NCBI GenBank assembly: GCA_963803245.1
Contig: CAWDLI010000007.1
Coordinates: 66,534 to 130,533, forward strand
DNA: 64,000 nt
Reading direction: 5' to 3'
DNA from: JACVRW01 sp963803245
Lineage (GTDB): Bacteria; Actinomycetota; Thermoleophilia; Solirubrobacterales; Thermoleophilaceae
Position numbers and translations under genes: made by a program. Below the pieces are notes generated by a model. It saw nothing but the letters and a program-made list of their open reading frames with translations. It was not told the origin of the DNA and made no database searches. Shown piece after piece: positions 26,251 to 34,698 of this stretch (positions are counted from its first letter, which is position 1; each line of letters starts with the position of its first letter).

Positions 26251-27018
26251 GTGGATGCGCCCTCAGTCGCGGCGCGGATCTCGACCTGGGGTCCGCGGCC
26301 CGCCGCGAGCGCGGCGGAGGCACGAGCGCACCGCTACATGGCGCGCGCATTCCGCTCCGGCGGGCTGCGCGTGGGCATCCAGCGCTTCGAGGTGCCCGGG
26401 CGCGGGTCCTCGCGCAACGTGATCGGGGTGCTCGACACCCCGCGCACGTGCCTGCGGATCGTGATGGCCCACACCGACTCGGCGCCGGGCGCGCCCGGCG
26501 CCAACGACAACGCCTCCGGCCTCGGCGTGCTGGCCGCGCTCGCGGGCCGGCTCCGGAGAATCGGTCCGGGGTGCGACGTCTGGCTCGTGGCCACCGGAGC
26601 CGAGGAGCGCCTCTACACCGGCGCGCCCGACCACCTCGGCGCTCTCGCGCTCGCGCGCCGAGCCCGCGCCCGCGGCGCGCGCAAGCGCCTGCGCTTCGCG
26701 CTCTCGCTCGATGAGGTCGGACGCGACCGGCCCTTCTGGCTGCGCTCGCCCGCCGGCTCGCCGCGGCCGTGGGTGGAGGGCGCCCTGCTGCGTGCGGCCC
26801 GCCGCGCGCGCGTCCCCGTCACGTGGGTGCGCGACGAGGGCACCGGCAACTCCGACCACCGCGAGTTCGAGCTTCTCGGCCTGCCGGGGGCAAAAATCGG
26901 GGTCGGCGCCGGCGGTGAGCCGTGCCGCCACCTGCCCTGCGACCGGCCCGGCCGCCTCGATCCGAGCTCGCTGCGGATGGCGCGAAGGCTGACCGAAGCG
27001 GCCCTCCTCCCCCGCTAG
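26251..27018 (+). CDS. M28-family zinc aminopeptidase-like protein
   Basis: About 255 residues. Metal ligands of the M28 family are visible: MAHTDSAPG (His, Asp), GANDNASGLGVLAAL (Asp), TGAEERLYTG (catalytic Glu and ligand Glu), SLDEVGRD, and NSDHREFELLGLPG (Asp/His). It should cleave N-terminal residues or a related amide. The frame runs upstream to the previous stop as LLTLLALAAPVDA, so a slightly earlier non-canonical start giving a signal-like leader cannot be excluded. It follows the DUF255 gene by 23 nt. Confidence 0.78.
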   Translation: MDAPSVAARISTWGPRPAASAAEARAHRYMARAFRSGGLRVGIQRFEVPGRGSSRNVIGVLDTPRTCLRIVMAHTDSAPGAPGANDNASGLGVLAALAGRLRRIGPGCDVWLVATGAEERLYTGAPDHLGALALARRARARGARKRLRFALSLDEVGRDRPFWLRSPAGSPRPWVEGALLRAARRARVPVTWVRDEGTGNSDHREFELLGLPGAKIGVGAGGEPCRHLPCDRPGRLDPSSLRMARRLTEAALLPR

Positions 27019-27053
27019 GTCGTTGCGCGCGCATATATGAAAGATTGCCGCCG

Positions 27054-29168
27054 ATGAGCGCGCTCCTGGCCCGTGCCGCCCAGCCCCGGACCCGCCTGAT
27101 CATCATCGGTATCTGGCTGGTCGCGGTCTTCGCGTGCTTCGGCTTCAACCTGCCCGGGAAGTTCTCGGACGCGGAGCGGAACGACTCGAGCTCCTATCTG
27201 CCGGGCGACGCCGAGGCCACCCGCGCCCTGGAGGCCACCAAGGACCTCACGGAGGGCGAGCAGGCGGCCGTGGTGATCGTCTACCGCCGCGAGGGCGGGC
27301 TCACCGCGGCGGACCGGGCGAAGGTCGCGCGCGACGTGGTGAGCCTGAACCGGCTGCGCTACCCGCAGCTGCAGCGCGGGCCCGGGGGAGTCGCCTTCCG
27401 GCCGGCCGCCACGGCTCCCGACCGCAGCGCCGCCCTGGTGACCGGGAACATCACCTCGGACGGCGAGTCCGACACGATCGCCGATCCGGTCGAGGACATC
27501 CGCGAGATAGTCGGCGATGGGAGCGACGGGCTCGAGGTGGCCGTGACCGGCCCGGCCGGCTACTCGGCCGACGCAATCAAGGTTTTCGAGCAGATCAACG
27601 GCTCGCTGGTGGGCGCCGCGTTCCTGCTGGTGTTCGTGCTCCTGATCTTCATCTACCGGAGCCCGGTCCTGCTGTGGTTCCCGTTGCTGGCGGTGGCCTT
27701 CGCGGAGATCGCGACGCGCGGCCTCGGATGGATGCTCACGGAGGCCGGGGTGACGGTCAACGGCCAGTCCTCGTCGATCCTCTCCGTGCTGGTGCTCGGG
27801 GCGGGAACCGACTACGCCCTGCTGCTCGTGGCCCGCTACCGCGAGGAGCTGCGCCTCCACGAGAGCCGAACAGACGCGATGACGCGGGCATTGCGCAGCG
27901 CCGGCCCCGCGATCTTCGCCTCCGGGATGACCGTGATCGCCGCGCTCCTGACCCTGTCCGTGGCGGAGCTGAACAGCACGGCCAGCCTGGGCCCGATCGG
28001 CGCGCTCGGGATCGCGGTCGCGATGCTCGCGATGCTCACGCTCCTGCCCGCGGCGCTCGTGCTGGCGCCGCGCGGGGTGTTCTGGCCGCGCGTGCCGCAC
28101 GTGGGCGACACCGGCGACGACGCCACCCACGGACGCTGGCGGCGGACGGCCGAGCGGATCAGCCTGCATCCGCGGCGGGTATGGGTGGGCACCGCGGCGG
28201 TGCTGCTGATCATGGCGCTCGGCAACCTCGCCTACAACGACGGGCTGACGACCGGCAACGGCTTCCGCGACGACGTCGAGTCGGTCGAGGGCCAGGAGCT
28301 GATCGACGCGTCCTTCCCGGGCGGCGCGAACGCGCCGACCGAGATCGTCGTGCCCGATCCCGAGCGTGCGCCCGCGGTTGCCGCGGCCGTCGCGCGCACC
28401 GAGGGCGTGGCCGACGTGCGCGTGGCGCTGCGCAGGCCCGAAGGGGTGCTCCTCAACGCCGTCCTCGAGGGCGACCCCTACGACAAGGACACCTTCGCGC
28501 TCATCCCCGAGATCCGGCGAGCGGCGCACGAGGCCGGCGGTACGGGGACGCTGGTCGGCGGCGCGTCCGCCGTCGAGTACGACGTGCGCGAGGCGAACAA
28601 GCACGACGCCAAGGTGATCGTGCCGCTCACGCTCCTCGTCGTGCTGATCGTGCTGATCATCCTGCTCCGGGCGCTGGTGGCGCCCATCATCCTCACGCTG
28701 ACCGTGATCCTCTCGTTCGCGGCCTCACTGGGCGTGGGCTTCGTCGTGTTCGACGTGGTGTTCGGATTCCCCGGGAGCTCGCCCGATCTGGCGCTGTTCG
28801 CCTTCGTGTTCCTGGTGGCGCTGGGGATCGACTACAACATCTTCCTGATGGCGCGTGTGCGCGAGGAGTCCCAGCGCCACGGAGCGCGCGAGGGCATGCT
28901 GCGCGGGCTGGCCGTGACCGGCGGAGTGATCACGTCGGCCGGCATCGTGCTCGCCGGGACCTTCCTGGTGCTGGCTGTGCTGCCGCTCGTGTTCCTCACC
29001 GAGATCGGCTTCGTCGTGGCGTTCGGCGTGCTGCTCGACACGCTCGTCGTGCGCTCGATCCTCGTGCCGGCGCTGGTCTTCGACATCGGCCCCCGGATCT
29101 GGTGGCCTTCCTCGCTCGCCTCGACGATCGACCGCCGCGCCCCGCGGCGGCACACCAAGTCCGGCTAG
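27054..29168 (+). CDS. MMPL/RND-family membrane transporter
   Basis: A 704-residue protein with 12 membrane segments in two repeats: TM1 at ~15-32, a large extracytoplasmic domain, TM2-6, a loop, TM7 (~380-396), a second large domain, and TM8-12. Conserved MMPL features are SILSVLVLGAGTDYALLLVARYREEL and the matching VFLVALGIDYNIFLMARVREE in the second half, with the paired Asp-Tyr residues used in proton relay. Such proteins export lipids, siderophores or drugs. No substrate genes adjoin it. ATG 27054 follows a short AT-rich stretch. Confidence 0.9.
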   Translation: MSALLARAAQPRTRLIIIGIWLVAVFACFGFNLPGKFSDAERNDSSSYLPGDAEATRALEATKDLTEGEQAAVVIVYRREGGLTAADRAKVARDVVSLNRLRYPQLQRGPGGVAFRPAATAPDRSAALVTGNITSDGESDTIADPVEDIREIVGDGSDGLEVAVTGPAGYSADAIKVFEQINGSLVGAAFLLVFVLLIFIYRSPVLLWFPLLAVAFAEIATRGLGWMLTEAGVTVNGQSSSILSVLVLGAGTDYALLLVARYREELRLHESRTDAMTRALRSAGPAIFASGMTVIAALLTLSVAELNSTASLGPIGALGIAVAMLAMLTLLPAALVLAPRGVFWPRVPHVGDTGDDATHGRWRRTAERISLHPRRVWVGTAAVLLIMALGNLAYNDGLTTGNGFRDDVESVEGQELIDASFPGGANAPTEIVVPDPERAPAVAAAVARTEGVADVRVALRRPEGVLLNAVLEGDPYDKDTFALIPEIRRAAHEAGGTGTLVGGASAVEYDVREANKHDAKVIVPLTLLVVLIVLIILLRALVAPIILTLTVILSFAASLGVGFVVFDVVFGFPGSSPDLALFAFVFLVALGIDYNIFLMARVREESQRHGAREGMLRGLAVTGGVITSAGIVLAGTFLVLAVLPLVFLTEIGFVVAFGVLLDTLVVRSILVPALVFDIGPRIWWPSSLASTIDRRAPRRHTKSG

Positions 29169-30514
29169 AGCACCGCCAGGTAGCGGTCGAGCTCCCACTG
29201 GGAGACCTGCACGCGGTAGTCCTCCCACTCCTGCCGCTTGATCTCGACGTAGCGGTTGAAGATGTGCTCGCCGAAGGTCCGGAGCACCAGCTCCGACTCG
29301 GCCGTCAGCTCGATCGCCTCGCCCAGCGTCTCGGGCAGCTGCTCGATTCCCAGCTGCTTCCGCTCCTCCGGACTGATGTGGTAGAGGTTCTTCTCCATCG
29401 GCTCGGGCAGCTCATAGCCCTTCTCGATGCCCTCGAGGCCGGCCGCGAGCAGGATCGCGAAGGTGAGGTAGGGGTTGCAGGCCGGGTCGGGACAGCGCAG
29501 CTCCATGCGCGTGGCCTGCTCCTTGCCGGGGTGGTAAAGGGGCACCCGGACCAGCGCTGAGCGGTTGCGCCGGGACCAGGCGCAGTAGACCGGCGCCTCG
29601 TACCCGGGCACGAGTCGCTTGTAGGAGTTCACCCACTGGGCGAACACGGACGTGATCTCGCGGGCGTGCTTCAGCTGACCCGCGATGAACGCCTTGCCCA
29701 CGTCGGAGAGGAAGTACTGATCGTCCGGGTCGTAGAAGGCGTTGCTCGAGTCCCGGAAGAGCGACTGGTGCGTGTGCATCCCAGAGCCGTTCTCGCCGAA
29801 CAGCGGCTTGGGCATGAAGGTCGCGTGCCACCCGTACTTCATGGCGTACTCCTTGACCGTGATGCGGTAGGTCATGCAGTCGTCCGCCATCTTGAGCGCG
29901 TCGGCGTAGCGCATGTCGATCTCGTGCTGGGACGGCCCCACCTCGTGGTGCGTGTACTCCACGTGGATGCCGAGCTGCTCGAGCGCGAGCACGGTCTCCC
30001 GCCGCACGTCGGAGCCGGCGTCGAGCGTTGTCAGGTCGAAGTACCCGCCCTCGTCGAGGATCTCGGGCACGCCGCCCTCCGGGCGAGCGTTCCGGAAGTA
30101 GAAGAACTCGAGCTCCGGGCCTACGTAGAAGTTGGTGAAGCCGAGCGCCTCGGCCCGCTCGAGCGTCCGCCGCAGCACCTGCCGCGGATCGCCCTCGTAG
30201 GGCTCGCGGCTCGGGGTGAGCACGTCGCAGAACATCCGCGCCACGCCCTTGTCCTCCGGCCGCCACGGGAGCACGGCGAACGTCGAGGGGTCGGGCATCG
30301 CGATCATGTCCGACTCCTCGATCGCGTTGAAGCCGGTGATCGACGACCCGTCGAAGCCCATCCCGCCCTCGAAGGCGTCGTCCAGCTCGAGCGCGTTGAT
30401 GGAGAAGCTCTTGAGCTGACCGAGGATGTCCGTGAACCAGAGCCGGATGAACCGGATGTCGCGGTCGTCGACGAGGGACTTGACGTCCTCGGCGGTCATC
30501 GGCTTGTCGGCCAT
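29165..30514 (-). CDS. glnA: Type I glutamine synthetase
   Basis: A 449-residue GS of the shorter alpha-type length. Beta-grasp domain with RFIRLWFTDILGQLKS and the Asp/Ser loop GFDGSSITGF; catalytic motifs GPELEFFYF, HHEVGPSQHEIDM (metal Glu/His), ATFMPKPLFGENGSGMHTHQSL, NSYKRLVPGYEAPVYCAWS and RMELRCPDPACNPYL. It forms glutamine from glutamate, ammonia and ATP. The KNLYHISPEE segment keeps a Tyr near the adenylylation position of beta-type enzymes, but the flanking sequence differs. It converges with the MMPL gene, with stops overlapping by 4 nt. Confidence 0.95.
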   Translation of the reverse strand: MADKPMTAEDVKSLVDDRDIRFIRLWFTDILGQLKSFSINALELDDAFEGGMGFDGSSITGFNAIEESDMIAMPDPSTFAVLPWRPEDKGVARMFCDVLTPSREPYEGDPRQVLRRTLERAEALGFTNFYVGPELEFFYFRNARPEGGVPEILDEGGYFDLTTLDAGSDVRRETVLALEQLGIHVEYTHHEVGPSQHEIDMRYADALKMADDCMTYRITVKEYAMKYGWHATFMPKPLFGENGSGMHTHQSLFRDSSNAFYDPDDQYFLSDVGKAFIAGQLKHAREITSVFAQWVNSYKRLVPGYEAPVYCAWSRRNRSALVRVPLYHPGKEQATRMELRCPDPACNPYLTFAILLAAGLEGIEKGYELPEPMEKNLYHISPEERKQLGIEQLPETLGEAIELTAESELVLRTFGEHIFNRYVEIKRQEWEDYRVQVSQWELDRYLAVL

Positions 30515-30581
30515 TCAGCTCCTCCGGGTCGGGTTGGGAGCCGCGTAGGCTAACGGCGCCCGGTCGCGGGCGCTGATCGGC

Positions 30582-30929
30582 TCAGAGCCAGGAGCGCGCC
30601 CACACCTTGAGCGCGCGCACAGCCGGCTCGAGCGCCTCGCCCTTCACGGTGAGGGCGTACTCGACGCGAACCGGAGTCTCATCCACCACGCTGCGATGGA
30701 CGATGCCCTCCGCCTCGAGCTCCTTCATCCGCTCGGAGAGCAGGCGGTCGGACAGGTCGGGCACCAGCTGCTTGACCTCGGAGAAGCGGGCGGGACCGTC
30801 CATCAGCACGAACAGGATCGCGCCTGTCCAGCGCTTTCCGACCAACTCAACGGCCCGGTGATAGGCGGTGCAGCACGCCTCACGCTGCGCCTCATCATGG
30901 GCCTCCGCCGTCGAGGAGCGGGAGACCAT
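30582..30929 (-). CDS. HxlR-family winged-helix regulator
   Basis: A 115-residue MarR-like dimeric regulator. ACCTAYHRAVELVGKRWTGAILFVLMDGPARFSEVKQLVPDLSDRLLSERMKELEAEGIVHRSV is the HxlR domain; two adjacent Cys (~19-20) before the first helix could be redox sensors. ATG 30929 is used since the CMD-like gene ends at 30950 on the same strand, giving a 20-nt gap. It is the second gene of a two-gene operon and probably represses it. Confidence 0.9.
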   Translation of the reverse strand: MVSRSSTAEAHDEAQREACCTAYHRAVELVGKRWTGAILFVLMDGPARFSEVKQLVPDLSDRLLSERMKELEAEGIVHRSVVDETPVRVEYALTVKGEALEPAVRALKVWARSWL

Positions 30930-30949
30930 GACCGAGATGCTAGCCGCCC

Positions 30950-31513
30950 TCATGCAGCCTCGAGGAGTCGCGACCCTTCGCGCGAGCCGTCCACGGGCAG
31001 GTCGGCGGCGCGGGTGACGAGGTTCGCGAACGAAGCGAGCGCCACCTGGGCCACGGCCTCGAGGATCTGCTCGTCGGTCCAACCCGCCTCGCGGGCCTCC
31101 TCGAGGATGTGGAGCTGGGGTGCTCCGTCGCTCTGGAGCAGCGCCTTGACGAACCGCAGCAGCACCGCCTCGTGCTCGTCGTGCGAGTCGAACTCACGCG
31201 CGAGCGCGATCTCATCGAGGCCGAGCCCCGCCTCGCGCGCAGTGCGCTGGAGAGTGGACAGCCCATACTCGCTGCCCTGGTGCTCGGCCACCGCCAGTGC
31301 GATGCGCTGAGCGGTCGTCCACTGGAGCGTCCCGTGCCTGAGCTCGGAGCGAAAGCGCGCATAGGCGCGCAGCGCCGCCGGTGCTCCACCGAGCACTCCG
31401 AGGAAGTTGGGGAGCTGGCCTCCGCCCGCGAGCGCGCCCTTCAGGACAGGGACGCTCCGCTCGGGAGCCGTCAGCTCATCGTGAACCTGGAACCTGGACT
31501 CCTTGGTCTTCAT
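30950..31513 (-). CDS. AhpD/carboxymuconolactone decarboxylase-like protein lacking the CxxC pair
   Basis: A 187-residue AhpD-like protein. The region TTAQRIALAVAEHQGSEYGLSTLQRTAREAGLGLDEI aligns with the AhpD catalytic helix, but the usual C-x-x-C is replaced (GSEYGLS), leaving no cysteine in the protein. The fold and the AEHxxSxYxxx pattern remain. It is therefore unlikely to be a peroxidase-type thiol protein; a lyase-like or sensor role is possible. Cotranscribed with the HxlR regulator. Confidence 0.8.
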   Translation of the reverse strand: MKTKESRFQVHDELTAPERSVPVLKGALAGGGQLPNFLGVLGGAPAALRAYARFRSELRHGTLQWTTAQRIALAVAEHQGSEYGLSTLQRTAREAGLGLDEIALAREFDSHDEHEAVLLRFVKALLQSDGAPQLHILEEAREAGWTDEQILEAVAQVALASFANLVTRAADLPVDGSREGSRLLEAA

Positions 31514-31539
31514 CCTGCCACTTCACTTTCTGCATGCCG

Positions 31540-31554
31540 CTTACGGGCAGTAAG
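31540..31554. promoter_or_regulatory. Probable HxlR operator
   Basis: CTTAC-GGGCA-GTAAG is a perfect 5+5 inverted repeat 27 nt upstream of the AhpD-like start, with TAAGTATAG next to it. The form fits HxlR/MarR-type binding sites. Confidence 0.55.
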
Positions 31555-31629
31555 TATAGGGAAGAAAAGGACTATTCGGCACTCCAATCAGGAGTACGCG
31601 GCTACTCGCCGAGCGGATCGAAATGCGGC

Positions 31630-32025
31630 TCAGGCGTGTGCGGTTCCGGCGGCCACGGCCACCAGGAACAGGCCCAGCAGGAATGCCCACAGCGCTACGC
31701 GGTCCGGTTGCGCGAGCTGTCGCTCGGCCACGCCCGTCAGACGCCGGGCCGGAGTGGGCCGGCCCGTGATGGTGATCGTGCGGCGCTGCCCGGCCACAGC
31801 CGCGGCGGGGCGCTCGAAGCGGGGCGCGGGAGGCGCCGGCGCCTCCGTGCTGATCTCGTGATCGGCGGCGGGCGCCGTGGACGTGTCCGTACGCGCTGCC
31901 GGACGGTCGAACCGACCGGGCCGCGCCTCGGCAGCCTCGATCTTGCGCTCCCACTCGAGAAGCACGTCTTCACGACTCATGTCCTGGTGATCCTCGCGCA
32001 GAGCGCGGGCGCCGCCTGTGGTCAT
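31630..32025 (-). CDS. Tail-anchored membrane protein of unknown function under a c-di-AMP riboswitch
   Basis: 131 residues. The first ~108 are hydrophilic and probably cytoplasmic: a helical LLEWERKIEAAEARPG segment, an Ala/Pro-rich stretch, then RRTITITGRPTPARRLT. The last ~22 residues (VALWAFLLGLFLVAVAAGTAHA) form one membrane helix, with almost nothing beyond it. I do not recognise a family. ATG 32025 is favoured because the riboswitch ends 15 nt upstream with GAAAGAG in between; an internal Met at codon 16 is possible. Its regulation implies a role in wall, turgor or potassium homeostasis. Confidence 0.7.
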   Translation of the reverse strand: MTTGGARALREDHQDMSREDVLLEWERKIEAAEARPGRFDRPAARTDTSTAPAADHEISTEAPAPPAPRFERPAAAVAGQRRTITITGRPTPARRLTGVAERQLAQPDRVALWAFLLGLFLVAVAAGTAHA

Positions 32026-32040
32026 CGGTCTCTTTCTTAT

Positions 32041-32178
32041 CGCCTGCGGGGTTAGCTGTCGGGCTCGCGCTGAAAGAGTTGCGCTACGCGGCTCACCGCG
32101 ATTCGCCCCTGGCCTGTAGGCCATCCAACCGGTTCCCCCGCGCCCCCTAACCAGGCGGGCTTAGGCTCCTTGGACGCG
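32041..32178 (-). promoter_or_regulatory. c-di-AMP riboswitch (ydaO/yuaA type), third copy
   Basis: Minus strand: CGGGGGAACCGGTTGG, GGGGCGAATCGCGG, CTTTCAGCGCGAGCCCG, then ACAGCTAACCCCGCAGGCG. Two positions of the 3' segment differ from copies one and two (CGACAGC for CGTCAGC, CGCAGG for CGTAGG), but the order and spacing are kept. It occupies most of the 235-nt gap between the cytochrome c and the tail-anchored protein gene. Confidence 0.85.
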
Positions 32179-32260
32179 GGCATCCTAGCAGCAGAGCGGA
32201 AGCGTCGGACGGAAAAGCGCCGCATCCTCCGCGATTTCCGGACGCCGCAAACGCTGTTGG

Positions 32261-32743
32261 CTACTGGCCGGCGACCTTGGTCACGTACAGCGCGACGTGC
32301 CGGGCTTCCTCGCCCTGCAGCAGACCGGCCGGCATCCGCCCGTCGCCCGTGCCGCCGCGCTTGATCGCGTTGAGCACACGTTGTTCATCGAGCCCGAGGT
32401 CATCGAGGTCCGGCCCGGTAACGCCCTGCGCCTGGACGGCGTCGAGGTTGTGGCAGCTCCAGCAGGTCTGCCTGAAGAGCCGCTTCCCGTCCTTCTCGTC
32501 ATCCGTGAGCGCGGTGGTGCGGGTCTTACCGACGCCACCCTCCGCCTCGCCGCGCGATGCGATCACAACCGCCGGCACGGCGGCCCCGAGCACCACGTAG
32601 AGCAGGAGCATCGAGACCCTGAAGCCGCGCCCTCCGCGCGTGAGATACGCCTCACGGGCAGCAGCCGGGCCGCCGGAGAAGGCGATGAAGATGACCACGA
32701 GTCCCGCGACGATGAACGGGACCAAGACGAGCAGGACTTGCAT
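32261..32743 (-). CDS. Membrane-anchored monoheme cytochrome c
   Basis: 160 residues. Two membrane segments (4-24 and 43-63) precede a small cytochrome c domain with the heme motif CWSCH (Cys94, Cys97, His98) and a likely axial Met137 in GDGRMPAG. The GKRLFRQTCWSCH and VTGPDLDDLGL pattern is that of class I cytochrome c in terminal oxidase or alternative complex III settings. No oxidase genes adjoin. Confidence 0.87.
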   Translation of the reverse strand: MQVLLVLVPFIVAGLVVIFIAFSGGPAAAREAYLTRGGRGFRVSMLLLYVVLGAAVPAVVIASRGEAEGGVGKTRTTALTDDEKDGKRLFRQTCWSCHNLDAVQAQGVTGPDLDDLGLDEQRVLNAIKRGGTGDGRMPAGLLQGEEARHVALYVTKVAGQ

Positions 32744-32791
32744 GGCGGCCGGGACTCTACCTGCCGCGTGCGATGCCGAGCAGAGCCCGCG

Positions 32792-33223
32792 TCAGGCCGA
32801 ACCCGCGGCTGCCCGCCGGGCGCGCTTCCAGCTCCCGTAGGCGGCGAACACGTCGGCGAGCGGAGGCAGGCTGTCGTCGTCGGCGGCCTCCTGCTGGTAG
32901 TCCACCATCAGGAGCCGCTCCGGGCGCGCGCCGGTCATGTCGGCGACCTTCCGGATGGCGGCGCACACGTCAGCCTCGGACACGTCGCCATCCGCGCCGG
33001 AGCGCTTGGCCTGGTGCGCGAAGACGCCGGCGGCGCTGCCGCGCGCTCCGGGCTCCTCGGATGGCTCGTTGCGGGCGCGGCCCGCCCCGATCAGGAGACG
33101 GCAATGCGGACAGCGCTGCGGCTCGGGTGGAAAGTCGTCCCCCGCTCTGGCCTCGATGACCAGGTGGCAGTGGGGACAGTAGGCGTCCTCCGTCTCGTGC
33201 TCCCGCTCTCTCAACGACGACAT
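32792..33223 (-). CDS. Small protein with two CxxC zinc knuckles
   Basis: 143 residues. Two CPHC motifs (Cys16/19 and Cys38/41) form one four-Cys zinc site near the N-terminus. A low-complexity linker then leads to a helical DVCAAIRKVADMTGARPERLLMVDYQQEA region and LADVFAAYGSWKRARRAAA. The second part resembles a nucleic-acid or protein-binding helix bundle; no family is recognised. ATG 33223. Confidence 0.65.
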   Translation of the reverse strand: MSSLREREHETEDAYCPHCHLVIEARAGDDFPPEPQRCPHCRLLIGAGRARNEPSEEPGARGSAAGVFAHQAKRSGADGDVSEADVCAAIRKVADMTGARPERLLMVDYQQEAADDDSLPPLADVFAAYGSWKRARRAAAGSA

Positions 33224-33329
33224 CCGTCCTCCGATCCGGAGGGTTGGTGCAAACTCCAGACACTCCTCCTTGTCACCCGATCGGGGGGCATTGAAACCCG
33301 CAATCCGGCCACGTCCACGTGCGCGCGGG

Positions 33330-33815
33330 TCACTGAAGCGAGACCGCGACCTGCTCGAGATGGTCCATCGCCTCCTGCATCCCGCCCTCCATCCCGGAGT
33401 TGATGTGCGCGTCCCGGTGCTCCTTGTTCTGGTGGTCCACGAGGAAGGTCACCGTCGTACGTCCGTCCACCTCGGTGAACGTGAGGGTGTCCAGGGCCTC
33501 GCCTTCCGGCATGCCCTCGTAGACCTCCGTGCAGACGATGCGCTCGTCGGGCACGATCTCGCGGTACTCGCCATGGAAGGCGACCTCGAACCCGCCCTCG
33601 GCGACCATCACGTATCGCCACATCCCGCCCACGCGGAGATCGATCTCGGCGGACGTGACCTCGCCTCGGTCGCCGCTCCACCAGCGCTTGACCAACTCGG
33701 GCGTGGTCCACGCCTTGTACACCAGGTGCCTGGGCGCGTCGAACTCCCGCGTGATGAGGATCTGCTCGTCCGTCGGGAGCGTCACCGTCGCCGTACCGCT
33801 ACTCGTCACCGTCAC
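33330..33815 (-). CDS. SRPBCC/AHSA1-type (START-like) protein
   Basis: 161 residues in the AHSA1 fold: ITREFDAPRHLVYKAWTTPELVKRWW, DLRVGGMWRYVM, FHGEYREIVPDERIVCTEVYEG, LTFTEVDGRTTVTF, and the final GMEGGMQEAMDHLEQVA helix. These bind hydrophobic ligands. It overlaps the ArsR-family gene by 17 nt, a common regulator/effector pair. Ligand unknown. Confidence 0.9.
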   Translation of the reverse strand: MTVTSSGTATVTLPTDEQILITREFDAPRHLVYKAWTTPELVKRWWSGDRGEVTSAEIDLRVGGMWRYVMVAEGGFEVAFHGEYREIVPDERIVCTEVYEGMPEGEALDTLTFTEVDGRTTVTFLVDHQNKEHRDAHINSGMEGGMQEAMDHLEQVAVSLQ

Positions 33816-34155
33816 CAGCTCCTTTCTCCGTCGCCTTGAGTTCCTCCAGCACGACGTCCAGACGGCCGAACCGCTCCGACCAGGAGCGCTCGTAGTTCTT
33901 CACCCAGTCATGGATGGGCTTGAGCGCCTGGCCGTTGACGCTGTACAGCCGCCGGCGTCCGTCGTCTCGCACGTCAACCGCTCCCACCTCTCGAAGCACC
34001 CGCAGGTGCTTTGAGACCTGCGGCTGAGCAAGCCCGAGCTCGCGAACCAGGTCATTCACCGGGCGCTCCCCGCCGACGAGCACGTCCAGAATCTGCCGAC
34101 GGCGGGGTTCCGCCACGGCGTTGAACGCGTCTGCCGTCGTCGCTGCTCGTGCCAT
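33799..34155 (-). CDS. ArsR-family transcriptional regulator
   Basis: 118 residues: winged-helix domain FNAVAEPRRRQILDVLVGGERPVNDLVRELGLAQPQVSKHLRVLREVGAVDVRDDGRRRLYSVN. No CxC metal-binding pair is seen, so it is not a metal sensor of the ArsR/SmtB classical kind; it belongs to the group paired with AHSA1 proteins. First gene of a two-gene operon. Confidence 0.9.
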   Translation of the reverse strand: MARAATTADAFNAVAEPRRRQILDVLVGGERPVNDLVRELGLAQPQVSKHLRVLREVGAVDVRDDGRRRLYSVNGQALKPIHDWVKNYERSWSERFGRLDVVLEELKATEKGAGDGDE

Positions 34156-34165
34156 GCGGCAATCA

Positions 34166-34183
34166 TATACCTATATGGGCATA
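34166..34183. promoter_or_regulatory. Possible operator of the ArsR/AHSA1 operon
   Basis: An AT-rich imperfect palindrome, TATACCTATATGGGCATA, 11 nt before the ArsR start. The local AT-richness against a GC-rich background suggests a promoter/operator. Confidence 0.4.
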
Positions 34184-34207
34184 CGTCAAGCGGAAGCGAC
34201 CTCAGAA

Positions 34208-34238
34208 ATAGAAAACCCCCGCGTGAGCGGGGGTTTCC
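34208..34238 (-). terminator. Terminator of rnpB
   Basis: A CCCCCGC-TCAC-GCGGGGG hairpin, read on the minus strand, is followed by TTTTC. It directly follows the RNase P RNA. Confidence 0.8.
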
Positions 34239-34241
34239 CTT

Positions 34242-34632
34242 AGCCGGCCTCTAAGCCGGATTCTGTCCTGAGCAGTCATCCATCTCGCCCGATCCTCCGG
34301 CGGCAACGCCGGCGGGACGGGTGGGGCCTTGCGGCACCTGCGGCCTACCTGGAGCTCGGCGGGCAGCGTCGTCGCTCCTGCTTGGCCTTGCACCGGGTGG
34401 GGTTTGCCTGGCCGGCGTGTCGCCACGCCGCCGGTGCGCTCTTACCGCACCATTTCAACCTTGCCGGCACCGGGCTCACGTGCGGCCCGGCGCTTAGGCG
34501 GTGTGTTTCTGTGGCACTTTCCCGCGGGTTTCCCCGGGTCGGTCCCCCGACCACCCTGCCCTGCGGTGTCCGGACTTTCCTCGAGGGCCCGGTTGTCTCT
34601 CCGAGCTCCCCGCGACTGCTAGGCCGGCACGA
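34242..34632 (-). ncRNA. rnpB: RNase P RNA (class A)
   Basis: On the minus strand the hallmark GAGGAAAGTCCGGAC lies near the 5' end and ACAGAATCCGGCTTA near the 3' end. The 5' GCCGGCCT pairs with the 3' AGGCCGGC to close helix P1, which sets the ends used here. The internal segments AGGTAGGCCGCAGGTGCCGC and GGAAAGTGCCACAGAAA are also standard. The ~391-nt length fits actinobacterial type A RNA. The ends may be off by several bases. Confidence 0.93.
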
Positions 34633-34698
34633 AGGATTCTAGGCCCGTTCGGCACCGCCGACCAGGCCTGCGGGCGGAGTTGCGGCGAGGCGGAGCGG

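Noticed and set aside
34202..34642. Several overlapping short open frames on both strands
   Set aside because: They overlap the RNase P RNA, whose conserved sequence and closing helix explain the region.
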